Positions 24,849 through 33,854 of a stretch of 64,000 bases of DNA are shown in pieces. Within the stretch, counting starts at the first letter, position 1. Every line of letters starts with the position of its first letter. The stretch lies in NCBI GenBank assembly GCA_913031125.1, contig CAJWFK010000001.1, positions 62,001 through 126,000 on the forward strand, given 5' to 3'. Source of the DNA: an uncultured Woeseia sp. GTDB taxonomy: Bacteria > Pseudomonadota > Gammaproteobacteria > Steroidobacterales > Woeseiaceae. A program made the position numbers and the translations under genes. Below the pieces are notes generated by a model that was not told where the DNA came from, did not search any database, and saw only the letters and a program-made list of their open reading frames with translations.

Positions 24849-26324
24849 TTAACTATCGAGGATTTTATCAACCCTGTCGATCATCTCGTCTTTGTTGTAA
24901 AGGTCATAGAAAATAGAAGCCATAACGTTGGGGGGTCCAAAGAAAAAGCGTTCATATAAAGTCTGGCGACCCCCAAATCCTGATACCGAAAGATCATGCG
25001 CCAGCCGGAATAATGCGATACGGTCCTTGCTCTCAAGATTCAGCAACTGAAAATATTGCGTAACGTCCCCTGCAATATCGTTCGTTAAATCAAGCTCACT
25101 GGGCGTAGCCATTAATGAACTAGAGCCAAGCAATTGAACCAATTCGATCAATCGAGGATACATTTTAGGAAATAGATTTCTAGAAGTATCCAGAGGGCGC
25201 CGCAGCGGAATATAATTTCCATACTCATCTTCATGGGCATGCTGTTCTGCCGAAAATCTTAACGCTCGAATAGTCTCAGTTATAAACATCGCTTCAGCAA
25301 TTTGACCTTTTATGTTCATATCCTTGTCTTTACCTGACGCTTTGGCCATGGCACACAAAAGCCCAACGATAAATTCTGCTTTAGCTAATTTTCCGCAAAT
25401 CACCTGATGCATCATTTGGGTAACGGCATTCGTCTCAGCAAACGCCCTATTACAGAGCAGCGGATCACGATAAATAAATACCCGTTCCCACGGCACGAAC
25501 ACGTCTTTAAACGTGAGCACAGCATCCATTTCTTCATATCTTGATGATAAGGGGGCGTCGAAATTGGATTTACCATGATCATAACTATCCCGGCAAATCA
25601 TCCTCAGACCCGAACTGTCAACAGGAGCTACGAAGGCAAAAGCATATTCTAGGTGTTCATCTTTTTGCCGGTCGAGAACCGTCGAAGGAAACACTTCTAC
25701 CTCATCAGCCTGCGGACCGAGCGTCGCTAGCAATCTAGCGCCGGTCACAAAAATACCGGCATCGTTTTCTTTAACGACCTTTAGGGTGACATCAGCATTG
25801 GATCTGCCTGCCTTTGCCTCGGAAAAACTGACCGTCGGATTAAGGAGCGAATGCGTCAAAACCTTATCGTTTGTCGACGCATACTCGTAATAACGCAGCA
25901 TATTATCCGCAAATTCAACTTTCCCTTCTTCCAGCAATTTTGCACACGCTGCGAATGCCATGATAGATGTATTTTTGTAGTCCGGTGTGCGCCCGAAGAC
26001 CCCATTTGACCATTTAGCCCATTCATAAAATGCAGCACCTCTCCGCACAACATCTTCTTTAGATTTAGGAATAAGGAAAGACATAGGAATGTCTTTATCA
26101 TCTTCTCGGTAAGTCACAATATCCCTGTATTCAGGATCGAACTGCTTATCCATAAAACTAGCTAAAGTATGCGCCCCTCGTGATAACCCAGGGTGTTTTG
26201 TGACGTCCGCTACCTTTTCGCCTTCCAGCCACACATCCCGACTATCTTGCAAGCCTTCTAGGTATTGCGCGCCTGTTCTAATACCGGCACCTTTACGGCC
26301 ATCCTCGTATTTTATTTCTGCCAT
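24849..26324 (-). CDS. hpaB: 4-hydroxyphenylacetate 3-monooxygenase, oxygenase component
   Basis: FADH2-dependent monooxygenase of 491 residues, within the usual 480-520 of HpaB. It hydroxylates 4-hydroxyphenylacetate to homoprotocatechuate using reduced flavin supplied by HpaC. The N-terminal A-G-I-R-T-G-A-Q-Y-L-E-G-L (about 13-25), the central P-W-E-R-V-F-I-Y-R-D (about 273-282) and the C-terminal G-F-G-G-R-Q-T-L-Y-E-R-F-F (about 450-462) are family signatures. The start overlaps the upstream MarR gene by 13 bases, so the two are one transcript. It converges with hpaR. The broader family also acts on chlorophenols and pyrrole-2-carboxylate, but the cluster argues for 4-HPA. Confidence 0.93.
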   Translation of the reverse strand: MAEIKYEDGRKGAGIRTGAQYLEGLQDSRDVWLEGEKVADVTKHPGLSRGAHTLASFMDKQFDPEYRDIVTYREDDKDIPMSFLIPKSKEDVVRRGAAFYEWAKWSNGVFGRTPDYKNTSIMAFAACAKLLEEGKVEFADNMLRYYEYASTNDKVLTHSLLNPTVSFSEAKAGRSNADVTLKVVKENDAGIFVTGARLLATLGPQADEVEVFPSTVLDRQKDEHLEYAFAFVAPVDSSGLRMICRDSYDHGKSNFDAPLSSRYEEMDAVLTFKDVFVPWERVFIYRDPLLCNRAFAETNAVTQMMHQVICGKLAKAEFIVGLLCAMAKASGKDKDMNIKGQIAEAMFITETIRALRFSAEQHAHEDEYGNYIPLRRPLDTSRNLFPKMYPRLIELVQLLGSSSLMATPSELDLTNDIAGDVTQYFQLLNLESKDRIALFRLAHDLSVSGFGGRQTLYERFFFGPPNVMASIFYDLYNKDEMIDRVDKILDS

Positions 26325-26761
26325 GTACCCGTTTCCTTTTGAAGTGACACAACACGATCGAGATTATTGATGATTTGTTGCCATTCTGCAGGTTCGATAG
26401 AGGCTTGTAGCTCCGCATAGGCTTTATCTACTACCGGCCGCACCTGCAAATGCAAATCCTTACCTTTGTCTGTCGCAAAAATAAACACATTCCGCCGATC
26501 GGTAGTTGACCGCCGGCGATCAACCAGCCCTTGTGTATTAAGCCGATCCACTACACCCACCAGACTAGGTGCTGCTATCAGCGTAACATCTGCCAAATCA
26601 CCAAAAGCAATTTCATCTTGCTCCCAAAGAACCCTGAGCACCCGCCACTGTTGCTCAGTCAGGCCGAACTCCTTAAAAATCTCTCTAAACCTTGGCATAA
26701 CGCTATCTAGAGCACGGATCAACATCATGGGCAAAGAGCGACTGAACTCTTGTGTTGTCAT
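26312..26761 (-). CDS. Second MarR-family regulator, HpaR-like
   Basis: MarR winged-helix protein of 149 residues, about the same length as the HpaR at 24356 and with the same F-G-L-T-E-Q-Q-W-R-V-L-R-V-L core (about 32-45). The recognition helix region is A-P-S-L-V-G-V-V-D-R-L-N (about 69-80), clearly different from the other copy, and the wing has R-R-S-T-T-D-R-R-N. It is transcribed with hpaB, overlapping it by 13 bases, and divergently from hpaC. A 14-base AT palindrome at 26791-26804 lies in the gap of 75 bases between them. It probably controls the hydroxylase step (hpaB and hpaC) separately from the lower pathway; this is inference. Confidence 0.87.
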   Translation of the reverse strand: MTTQEFSRSLPMMLIRALDSVMPRFREIFKEFGLTEQQWRVLRVLWEQDEIAFGDLADVTLIAAPSLVGVVDRLNTQGLVDRRRSTTDRRNVFIFATDKGKDLHLQVRPVVDKAYAELQASIEPAEWQQIINNLDRVVSLQKETGTWQK

Positions 26762-26790
26762 TACTTTAAAGTTTTATTAATATATGAATC

Positions 26791-26804
26791 ATTAATATAT
26801 TAAT
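26791..26804. promoter_or_regulatory. AT-rich 14-base palindrome between hpaR-like and hpaC genes
   Basis: ATTAATATATTAAT is a perfect dyad in the divergent gap, and the ten bases ATTAATATAT also occur in direct orientation at 26776-26785, 15 bases earlier. Position and symmetry suit an operator for the adjacent MarR protein. The whole gap is AT-rich, so chance palindromes are more likely than at 22517. Confidence 0.4.
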
Positions 26805-26836
26805 AAATACAATAAATTTCAACTAAAATTGCTGAA

Positions 26837-27343
26837 ATGCAGACGCCAACTTACATGACTGACACCAAGTTATTTAGAAAATGCTTGGGCAAATATGCAA
26901 CCGGTATTGCAGTTGTCACCTGCCGCGATAATAACGGTCTTCCATATGGGAGGACCATTAATAGTTTTAGCTCTGTATCACTGGAGCCACCGCTCGTACT
27001 TTGGAGCCTTAGTAAGAAAGCACATTCACTCAACGAATTCATCGAAGCCAAGTACTTTGCGATCAATGTTCTTTCAACCCGACAGCGGAACCTTTCCGAG
27101 CACTTCTCATCCAGTAATGACAAAAACTTCAATAATATCGATTACATACTTTTTAATAACAATGCTCCAATTCTCGTCGACAACCTAGCTACGTTTCATT
27201 GCAAGGCACATGATATTTATAGCTGTGGAGATCACTTCATTATAATTGGTGAAGTGACTTACTGTGCTTCCGCTAAACAGTACCCATTAATATTTTTCAA
27301 TAGTAAATACACAAAGGTCGACGAATCCGCTGATAAGATATAG
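26837..27343 (+). CDS. hpaC: Flavin reductase component of 4-HPA monooxygenase
   Basis: NAD(P)H:flavin oxidoreductase-like protein of 168 residues; HpaC supplies FADH2 to HpaB. The family pattern runs F-R-x-C-L-G-K-Y-A-T-G-I-A-V-V-T-C (about 13-29), then G-R-T-I-N-S-F-S-S-V-S-L-E-P-P-L-V-L-W-S-L (about 38-58) and F-A-I-N-V-L-S. An ATG six codons downstream is an alternative start. It faces away from the hpaR-like/hpaB unit across a 75-base operator-like gap and is followed 26 bases later by a GST gene. Sequence alone gives flavin reductase; the neighbour hpaB gives the specific assignment. Confidence 0.9.
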   Translation: MQTPTYMTDTKLFRKCLGKYATGIAVVTCRDNNGLPYGRTINSFSSVSLEPPLVLWSLSKKAHSLNEFIEAKYFAINVLSTRQRNLSEHFSSSNDKNFNNIDYILFNNNAPILVDNLATFHCKAHDIYSCGDHFIIIGEVTYCASAKQYPLIFFNSKYTKVDESADKI

Positions 27344-27369
27344 CGAGGGGGCAACTGAAGGAGCCTGAT

Positions 27370-28023
27370 GTGCCAACACTGAAGCTGTACACCAGCCCAA
27401 GAGCCTGCTCTACCGCTTGTCACATAGCGCTGGAAGAGTCTGGCCTTGACTACGAAGTAGAAATAATAAAAATTCGCGAAGGTCAGCACAAAACAGCTGA
27501 CTATTTAGCCATTAACCCATGGGGGAAAATTCCTACTTTGCTTATCGGCGATGAAGTTCTAACCGAAGCACATGCAATACTTTCTTACATCGGTGAAAAA
27601 TCACCCAATTCATTTCTTCCAGACAATAATACAATGGGCCGAACACGCGCACATGAGTGGATGAACTTCTTATCTTCAACTGTTCACATCGCATTCCGCC
27701 CACTATTCAGGCCACACTTATTTTTAAAAGAAAAGAGTCTCTACCCGAAGTTACTTGAGGTCGGCGTTCCCAATCTTCGAAACACACTTCTGGAGGTGGA
27801 TCGTCGACTGGCTGATCGAGAATTTGCCCTTGGGAAAGACTTCAGCGTGGTAGATCCCTATCTTTTCGTATTTTATATGTGGAGCCAACGAGATGATATT
27901 GCACCCCATATCGCAGATATGGCCAACTGGAAAGCTCATGCGAAACGGATATTGGAGCGACCTGCGACCTGGAAATGCCTAAATCGCGAAGGTGTTACGA
28001 AAAAAAATATTACTGATCCATGA
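27370..28023 (+). CDS. Glutathione S-transferase family protein
   Basis: Protein of 217 residues with an N-terminal thioredoxin-like GST domain (1-78) and an all-helical C-terminal domain (about 88-205). The GTG start is supported by AAGGAG six bases upstream. It begins L-K-L-Y-T-S-P-R-A-C-S-T-A-C-H-I-A-L-E-E, the pattern of bacterial beta-class GSTs in which a Cys (here Cys13 or Cys17) can bind glutathione; the cis-Pro loop is K-I-P-T-L and the glutathione contact L-T-E-A-H-A-I follows. It is probably transcribed with hpaC. GST-type isomerases occur in some ring-cleavage pathways, but homoprotocatechuate breakdown does not need one, so the role is open. Confidence 0.87.
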   Translation: MPTLKLYTSPRACSTACHIALEESGLDYEVEIIKIREGQHKTADYLAINPWGKIPTLLIGDEVLTEAHAILSYIGEKSPNSFLPDNNTMGRTRAHEWMNFLSSTVHIAFRPLFRPHLFLKEKSLYPKLLEVGVPNLRNTLLEVDRRLADREFALGKDFSVVDPYLFVFYMWSQRDDIAPHIADMANWKAHAKRILERPATWKCLNREGVTKKNITDP

Positions 28024-28098
28024 CAGGCTGTGTATAGATTGTCCGTGTAGGACCTCGACTTTATATGTAGACTAAATGCAGTAAAGGGGAGCATTAGC

Positions 28099-28485
28099 AT
28101 GAAAAGCCTATTTTTAACCGTCTTTATGGCGCTCATGATCACGGGTGTTCCGCAGCAAACCAACGCGCATCATTCCGTTTTCGCCGTCTATGACATAAAC
28201 AAATCCGTGACGATTGACGGCGTTATCACTGACATTTGGTTTAAGTCACCCCATATTCGTGTCTATATCGAAGTCACCGATCAAGATGGGGCAAAAATCA
28301 TCTGGAATACTCATGGCCATAACCCCACCGCACTTCGGAGGCGTGGTTGGGTTCGCGACACACTAAAAGTCGGAGAAAAAGTCACAATGAGCGGCGACCC
28401 AACCTACGACGGTTCGCCAAAGATGTTCATCCGAACAATCGTGCGTGAAGATGGCTCAATTCTCGAGAATAAGGTGGGAAACTAA
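28099..28485 (+). CDS. DUF6152 family exported protein (copy D)
   Basis: Exported protein of 128 residues. A signal peptide (1-23, ending T-N-A) precedes His24-His25-Ser26, the same predicted mature start as the other copies. The W-F-K-S-P-H motif ends at His52, and R-R-R-G-W followed by V-G-E-K-V appears further on. Its stop overlaps the next gene's ATG by one base (TAATG), so the pair is translationally coupled, as in the loci at 43 and 46776. It also has extra histidines at H-G-H in mid-domain (about 78-80), not shared by the other copies. No function is known for the family. Confidence 0.84.
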   Translation: MKSLFLTVFMALMITGVPQQTNAHHSVFAVYDINKSVTIDGVITDIWFKSPHIRVYIEVTDQDGAKIIWNTHGHNPTALRRRGWVRDTLKVGEKVTMSGDPTYDGSPKMFIRTIVREDGSILENKVGN

Positions 28486-29537
28486 TGAAATTCCTAACAC
28501 CAACACTGGCGCTTCTTACTTTATGGATTGACGCCAACGCTCAAGATCACTTCGTAGGGAAATGGGACCTTATGATCACGCAACGTGGCTTCCCCATGGA
28601 AGGCTTACTCGAAATCCGAGATACAGATCAAGGATTGATAGCTCATGTTGAGGGTGGTCCGGCTCGTCTTTCTATTGAGGGTCGGGATATTGAGATAGGA
28701 ATAGATGACCGCACGGCAGCTGGCATGCCTTTTGAGCGATACCTGCGAGGGACACTCTCCGAAGAATCAATACACGGTTCCTTTGGCCCTGAAGTCGAAG
28801 CATCCGCAGAAATAAAATCCCTCTGCGAGCGCCTGCCATTAGCATGCCCGGCGCCGACCGGAACATGGAGAGCATCCCGGCATGTGCCTGCTGAACCGGC
28901 GACAGGAGAAAATCCGGTTGATTTGTCCGGTTATTGGGTTGTTGATGTAGGCGGTATCAGGAGATGGACAGCGGATCTGACGGAGGCCGCAAAAATATGG
29001 AAAGCTGAATTCGATGTCGTAATGGATTTGCCGGCCCAAAGATGCCAGCCTACGGGACTCGTTCTCAGCTGGGGCTTTAGGGGTAATGAGCCAGAAATAT
29101 TCCAAAGCGAAGATAAAATATCCATGATACTCGGCTCTAAAATACGGCGGATATACCTCGACGGTAGAAGGCCACCGGAATATACACCTTGGTACCCAAT
29201 GGGTTTTTCAGCGGGCCACTGGGAAGGAAGCACACTCGTCGTAAAAACAACACACCTACAACCTACTGTTCGGGAATGGATGGGCGATCCAATCTCAGAA
29301 GAAGCAGTCGTCATAGAACGCTATTCAATCGATGACAACGGACGCTTAATTGGTGTACTAACGCTGCATGACCCTAGAAACTACAAGCAACCAATGATAA
29401 AGCGCGTCCGCTGGCGTAAGGAAAATGATACGAGAGTACGTTTCCCATCTCTCTGCGACCCGGACTCTTTCTACCAAGAACTGCACGATGATGAACTACT
29501 CGAGGAATATTGGGAACGCTCAAATCGTCGCTACTGA
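28485..29537 (+). CDS. DUF6152-partner exported protein (copy D)
   Basis: Exported protein of 350 residues with a signal peptide (1-19, ending A-N-A). The beta-rich first domain (about 22-115) includes E-G-G-P-A, and the second domain (about 140-350) opens with L-S-G-Y-W, carries H-W-E-G-S-T-L-V-V and ends E-R-S-N-R-R-Y, much like the homologues at 419 and 45343. The two conserved cysteines are in Q-R-C-Q-P and L-C-D-P-D-S-F. Two further cysteines near the domain junction (S-L-C-E and A-C-P-A) are peculiar to this copy and may form an added disulfide. A DUF5916 gene follows after 131 bases and may share the transcript. Confidence 0.82.
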   Translation: MKFLTPTLALLTLWIDANAQDHFVGKWDLMITQRGFPMEGLLEIRDTDQGLIAHVEGGPARLSIEGRDIEIGIDDRTAAGMPFERYLRGTLSEESIHGSFGPEVEASAEIKSLCERLPLACPAPTGTWRASRHVPAEPATGENPVDLSGYWVVDVGGIRRWTADLTEAAKIWKAEFDVVMDLPAQRCQPTGLVLSWGFRGNEPEIFQSEDKISMILGSKIRRIYLDGRRPPEYTPWYPMGFSAGHWEGSTLVVKTTHLQPTVREWMGDPISEEAVVIERYSIDDNGRLIGVLTLHDPRNYKQPMIKRVRWRKENDTRVRFPSLCDPDSFYQELHDDELLEEYWERSNRRY

Positions 29538-29668
29538 CCCAAGAAACTATCTGCTATGATGCGCGCGGCATGAGGCTTGCCCAATAGTCAGGGCACCCGT
29601 TTAACTGGATAAATTAGGATGTATTCCTGCCCCCGTAATGTTGCAAAATCCATGTTTGGAGTAAAACT

Positions 29669-32071
29669 TTGCACAGAAACTTGCTAAGAACAGTCGTCCT
29701 ATTTTATCTGCACCTCGCAGCGTCGAGCATTTTCGCTCAGATGTCAGATGTCGTGGCACTTCAAATCGATGGTTCCGAACCAATCAAACTGCAACGGCTG
29801 GACCACAATGCAACCGATATGCAGATCGATGGCCGACTCGATGAGCTCGTATGGCAACGCCTGAAGCCGATGGGGACCTTCCGAGTTACAAAACCGGATA
29901 CTATGAAAAACACGCCATATGCCACACATTTCCGGGCCTTGTACACCGATGAAGGCCTTTACCTGTCTTTAGACATGGAGCAACCAGCCGAGACCATAAT
30001 CCAGCGCTCCGCGCCGCGGGATGCGAATGAACTAGCTCGTGACGCTGTAACTATCGTAGTAGATACATCCGGCACTGGGCGCTACGGCTACTGGATTGGG
30101 CTATCACTCGGTGACGGAGAAATGGACGGCACCATTCTTCCGGAACGAAAATTCGATGGAGACTGGGATGGCGCATGGTACGGAGCCACCCAACGTACCG
30201 AGATCGGCTGGGTGGCCGAGTTCTACATACCCTGGTCGCAAATGGCGATGCCCAAAGCTGATGGTGTGAGGCGTATTGGTATTTACGCCAGCCGCAAAGT
30301 AGCCCACCTTGATGAACGATGGGGCTGGCCTGCTCTGACAGAAACACAGCCACGCTTTATGAGTGCGATGCAGCCGCTTGAGCTAGTTGATGTCGATCCA
30401 CGGCAACAATGGAGTGTGTTTCCCTATGTATCCGCAACCATCGATAGAGTGGACGATAACTCAGGGGAATGGAAAACCGGTGCGGACCTGTTCTGGCGAC
30501 CATCATCCAACTTCCAGCTAACGGGAACACTGAACCCCGACTTTGGATCCGTAGAATCCGATAATGTTGTTGTTAATTTAACCGCCGATGAAACCTTCTT
30601 CCCGGAAAAACGGCTTTTCTTCCAGGAAGGACAGGAAATATTTAATGTCGCCGGATCAGAAGGGGAAGGCTGGCGGCCATCTATTTCGGTAGTGAACACC
30701 CGCCGCATAGGCGGCCGTCCACGGGACCTGGATTTACCTGATGATGTCAGCTTATCACGGCGGGACCAGTTAAAAGTTGCAGATATCATGGCAGCTGCCA
30801 AGGCCACCGGCCAGATCGGATCCCTGCGTTATGGATTACTGGCTGCCAGTGAAGAAGATACCCGCTATACCGGCAGTGATAACCTGGCCTACTCGATGTC
30901 CGGTCGTGATTTTGGTGTTTTGCGGGTGCTTTACGAAGATGCCAAAGGGGCTGCCTATAGGGGCCTTGGCTGGCTTTCAACAGTTGTCGCCCATCCCGAT
31001 TCGGATGCCATCGTCCACGGTGCTGACTTTCACTGGCTAACAACCAGTGGCAAATGGAATTTTAACGGCCAGATCATTCATTCTGACAAGGGTGACGACG
31101 AGCAAGGCACGGGCATATTAGCCGATGCAACCTATACACCGCGCCAGGGCCTCAGCCACGAATTTACAACAATACTCCTGGATGACACGATTGACGTTAA
31201 TGACCTCGGATATCAACGCCGTAACGATGTAAATGAATTCGTTTATCGCCTGCGCTGGAACAAATCGGGTCTGGAACGTGTTCGCAACTTTAGCTTGTCA
31301 CCATTTTTTCGTTATGAAGTAAATGGAGATGGATTTCGGACCTTTCATGGCTATGGGCTAAGCGGCAACCTGGTACTCAATAGTTTGCACAGTATCAGTG
31401 GTTTTATCGGGTACTTCCCTCCTCAATATGATGACCGTAGCAGCTTCGGTAACGGAACCTTCGCTGTCAGGGGACGTTCATATTCAGACCTTTGGTTTCG
31501 CACCAACAGGTCAAAGGCACTGAGCACTTTCCTGAGACTAAGCGTGCAGCCTCAAGATGTCTACGGCACGACTATTGAGTCCCAGCTTGGCCTTACCTGG
31601 CGTCCTTGGGATAACCTGGCCATGGAACTGGAAGTTACCCACAAAGATAATAATGGCTGGCTGCTGCACCAGGATGATCAGGACTTTACGACCTTCAATG
31701 GGAAACAGTGGCAGCCCAAATTCAGCCTCGACTATTACCCAACATCAAAACAACAACTCAGCCTGGCTATGCAATGGGTAGGCATACAATCCATGGAAGA
31801 CCGATTCTTCATGCTGCCTGGTGGAACCACTGAACTAGTCGAAGTAGAAAAACCAAACGATGAAACCGATGATTTCAGTATATCTCAGCTCAATTTTCAG
31901 CTCCGTTACCGCTGGCAAATCGCACCTCTTTCGGACCTCTTTGTTGTTTACACGAAAGGTGATAGCCGACGTATTAACCTGACCAGCTTTAGCGATATGT
32001 TCAATGACAACTGGGACAATCCGCTCGGCGACTACCTGGTAATCAAGCTCCGTTATCGGCTAGGGTCCTGA
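29669..32071 (+). CDS. DUF5916 outer-membrane-type protein with CBM9-like domain (second copy)
   Basis: Exported protein of 800 residues. The TTG start has GGAG seven bases upstream and opens a signal peptide (1-23, ending I-F-A-Q). A CBM9-like domain (about 50-240) begins near I-D-G-R-L-D-E-L-V-W, and the DUF5916 part starts near L-N-P-D-F-G-S-V-E-S-D and contains F-F-P-E-K-R-L-F-F-Q-E-G. The remainder is barrel-like, ending L-R-Y-R-L-G-S. It shares domain order with the protein at 6775-9021 but is visibly richer in G+C than its neighbours, which suggests a different recent history. Like that one it adjoins DUF6152 genes. Ligand unknown. Confidence 0.84.
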   Translation: MHRNLLRTVVLFYLHLAASSIFAQMSDVVALQIDGSEPIKLQRLDHNATDMQIDGRLDELVWQRLKPMGTFRVTKPDTMKNTPYATHFRALYTDEGLYLSLDMEQPAETIIQRSAPRDANELARDAVTIVVDTSGTGRYGYWIGLSLGDGEMDGTILPERKFDGDWDGAWYGATQRTEIGWVAEFYIPWSQMAMPKADGVRRIGIYASRKVAHLDERWGWPALTETQPRFMSAMQPLELVDVDPRQQWSVFPYVSATIDRVDDNSGEWKTGADLFWRPSSNFQLTGTLNPDFGSVESDNVVVNLTADETFFPEKRLFFQEGQEIFNVAGSEGEGWRPSISVVNTRRIGGRPRDLDLPDDVSLSRRDQLKVADIMAAAKATGQIGSLRYGLLAASEEDTRYTGSDNLAYSMSGRDFGVLRVLYEDAKGAAYRGLGWLSTVVAHPDSDAIVHGADFHWLTTSGKWNFNGQIIHSDKGDDEQGTGILADATYTPRQGLSHEFTTILLDDTIDVNDLGYQRRNDVNEFVYRLRWNKSGLERVRNFSLSPFFRYEVNGDGFRTFHGYGLSGNLVLNSLHSISGFIGYFPPQYDDRSSFGNGTFAVRGRSYSDLWFRTNRSKALSTFLRLSVQPQDVYGTTIESQLGLTWRPWDNLAMELEVTHKDNNGWLLHQDDQDFTTFNGKQWQPKFSLDYYPTSKQQLSLAMQWVGIQSMEDRFFMLPGGTTELVEVEKPNDETDDFSISQLNFQLRYRWQIAPLSDLFVVYTKGDSRRINLTSFSDMFNDNWDNPLGDYLVIKLRYRLGS

Positions 32072-32755
32072 AACCAACCTGCTGATATGCTCTAGGCTCG
32101 GCCTATGGTCCTTATAGTCCCGAGTGACAACAGACATTACACCATCAATCTCGAGAACCAGTGACGGAAATCCATCGATTGGCGATCTTTTTGAAAAACC
32201 ACGCTCTTCTTGCAAGTTAGACTCAATTTCTGGGGAGCGAATATCGATGCTGAAACTTTCAAGATCCAGATGCAATTCCGCCGCCAGGACTTCAAGCGTT
32301 TCTATATCCGACGGATTCATAGCCCGAAGATAATATGCACGCTGAATTGCATCGATCATTTCATCATAATTTCCCTGGCGACCAGCTGCTAGCACCGCTC
32401 GGCAAGCAGGATAAGTTGACCGCCTTGCTTCACATTCCGACCAGAAATCAAAATTAAATTCTGTCCCTAACATTTGAGAAATTCTCTCCCACGCCGCAGA
32501 TATCTTCTCCCGTAGATCCGGAGGCATAGGCTGATCGCTGTCAGGAGCTAGTCCACCGACAATTTTTTTCAACCTGATCGTATCCGGAAGTTCTCTAAAC
32601 AAACGATCAGAAACGGGCCGATAGCCCCAACACCAGGAGCACATGGGGTCATGAAAAAAATAGAGAATCGGTTTAGCCAGCAGCTCTCTCCTTGCCTGCT
32701 GAGAGCACTTGCAGCCTGCGACAGGCATCTTCGATAACGTCATCTTCCTTCGCAA
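32060..32755 (-). CDS. DsbA-family thioredoxin-fold protein
   Basis: Thioredoxin-fold protein of the DsbA/FrnE group, with the active-site motif C-S-W-C-W-G-Y preceded by F-F-H-D-P-M and the cis-Pro in G-F-P-S-L-V-L. No signal peptide is seen, so it is probably cytoplasmic and acts in dithiol-disulfide exchange or, like related proteins, as an isomerase. The start is doubtful: the reading frame opens at 32755, but family members begin close to K-P-x-L-Y-F-F-H, about 26 codons later, where AGGAGAG lies just before a CTG. Any ATG or GTG start overlaps the aminotransferase gene end by up to 83 bases. It converges with the DUF5916 gene, overlapping it by 12 bases. Confidence 0.75.
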   Translation of the reverse strand: MRRKMTLSKMPVAGCKCSQQARRELLAKPILYFFHDPMCSWCWGYRPVSDRLFRELPDTIRLKKIVGGLAPDSDQPMPPDLREKISAAWERISQMLGTEFNFDFWSECEARRSTYPACRAVLAAGRQGNYDEMIDAIQRAYYLRAMNPSDIETLEVLAAELHLDLESFSIDIRSPEIESNLQEERGFSKRSPIDGFPSLVLEIDGVMSVVTRDYKDHRPSLEHISRLVSGP

Positions 32756-33854
32756 AACAGAAACGGGCGATTGTATCTCCCGCTTTACCCTTAAAAAATG
32801 ACTCTCCGGGCACGCTCGCTACTCCAGTTTTATCAAGTAAATACATCGCCCGATCTTTACTGTTCTGTCCTGGCAATGAAGTCACATCCGCCAAAACGTA
32901 ATAAGCGCCTTGGGGCACACATGGTGTCAGTCCTACATCATCCAGCGTTCCACAAAGCATTTCGCGTTTCTTACGATATTTTGCAGCAAGCTTGTCAAAA
33001 TATTCGTCTCCCAGATCTACGATCCCAGCGGCAGCACCTATCTGAAGTGGTGTAGGCGCACACACATAAACCAGATCGCTAAAGTTGCCAATAGCGTCTG
33101 CCCACTTTGGATCACAAACTGCATAACCAATGCGCCAACCGGTTATGCTAAATGTTTTGGAAAGCCCGGAAATTGTTATCGTGCGCTCCCACATACCTGG
33201 CAGCGAAGCCATACTGATATGTGGCATAGAATCAAAAATAAAGTGCTCATAAATTTCATCCGTAAAAACGAACAAATTATATTGCTTTGCGAATTTGGCA
33301 ACTAACTCCATCTCATCCATGGACCAGACCTTGCCAGAGGGGTTACCTGGCGTGTTGACGATGATTGCCCGAGTTCTATCTGTGACGACCGCCTCGAGAT
33401 CATCAAACGAGAAGGTCCAATCTGGCGCTTCCGTTGGCAGAAAAACCGGCACAGCTTCTGTCGCCTTTAAGGTACTTTCATGATAACTGTAGTATGGCTC
33501 AAACAATATGACCTCATCACCCGGCTCTAGCAAGGCCAAACAAGCGCAATAAAGCGCGCCGGTTGCACCGGCACTGACAACAACGCTGGTTTCCGGATCT
33601 GCTTCTATTCCAGCACGGCGGCGATATTTTTCAGCAATTGCATTTCTCAGGGCCGCAGTACCATCATGGCGTGAATAACTGTTGTTGCCTGATTCGATTG
33701 CATCTACAGCAGCCTGTGTAACCCGATCCGGTATCGCAAGATCACAGACTCCTTGGGCCAGATTGACTCCCCCTACCCGCTCACACTCTACGCTCATACC
33801 TCTTAATTCCGACTTTCTAACCCATTCATGCCGAGAACTTAGTTCTAATGTCAT
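32673..33854 (-). CDS. Pyridoxal-phosphate aminotransferase, class I/II
   Basis: Fold type I aminotransferase of 393 residues. The PLP-binding lysine is Lys233 in S-G-L-S-K-T-F-S-I-T-G-W-R-I-G, the N-terminal substrate loop is N-L-A-Q-G-V-C-D, and N-T-P-G-N-P-S-G-K (about 167-175) is the conserved Asn-Pro segment. The start has AAGGA eight bases upstream. Sequence style is that of subgroup I-alpha/gamma enzymes such as aspartate, aromatic or kynurenine-glutamine transaminases; the exact amino donor cannot be told. The 3' end overlaps the reading frame of the DsbA-like gene, so the two are likely one transcript. Confidence 0.86.
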   Translation of the reverse strand: MTLELSSRHEWVRKSELRGMSVECERVGGVNLAQGVCDLAIPDRVTQAAVDAIESGNNSYSRHDGTAALRNAIAEKYRRRAGIEADPETSVVVSAGATGALYCACLALLEPGDEVILFEPYYSYHESTLKATEAVPVFLPTEAPDWTFSFDDLEAVVTDRTRAIIVNTPGNPSGKVWSMDEMELVAKFAKQYNLFVFTDEIYEHFIFDSMPHISMASLPGMWERTITISGLSKTFSITGWRIGYAVCDPKWADAIGNFSDLVYVCAPTPLQIGAAAGIVDLGDEYFDKLAAKYRKKREMLCGTLDDVGLTPCVPQGAYYVLADVTSLPGQNSKDRAMYLLDKTGVASVPGESFFKGKAGDTIARFCFAKEDDVIEDACRRLQVLSAGKERAAG

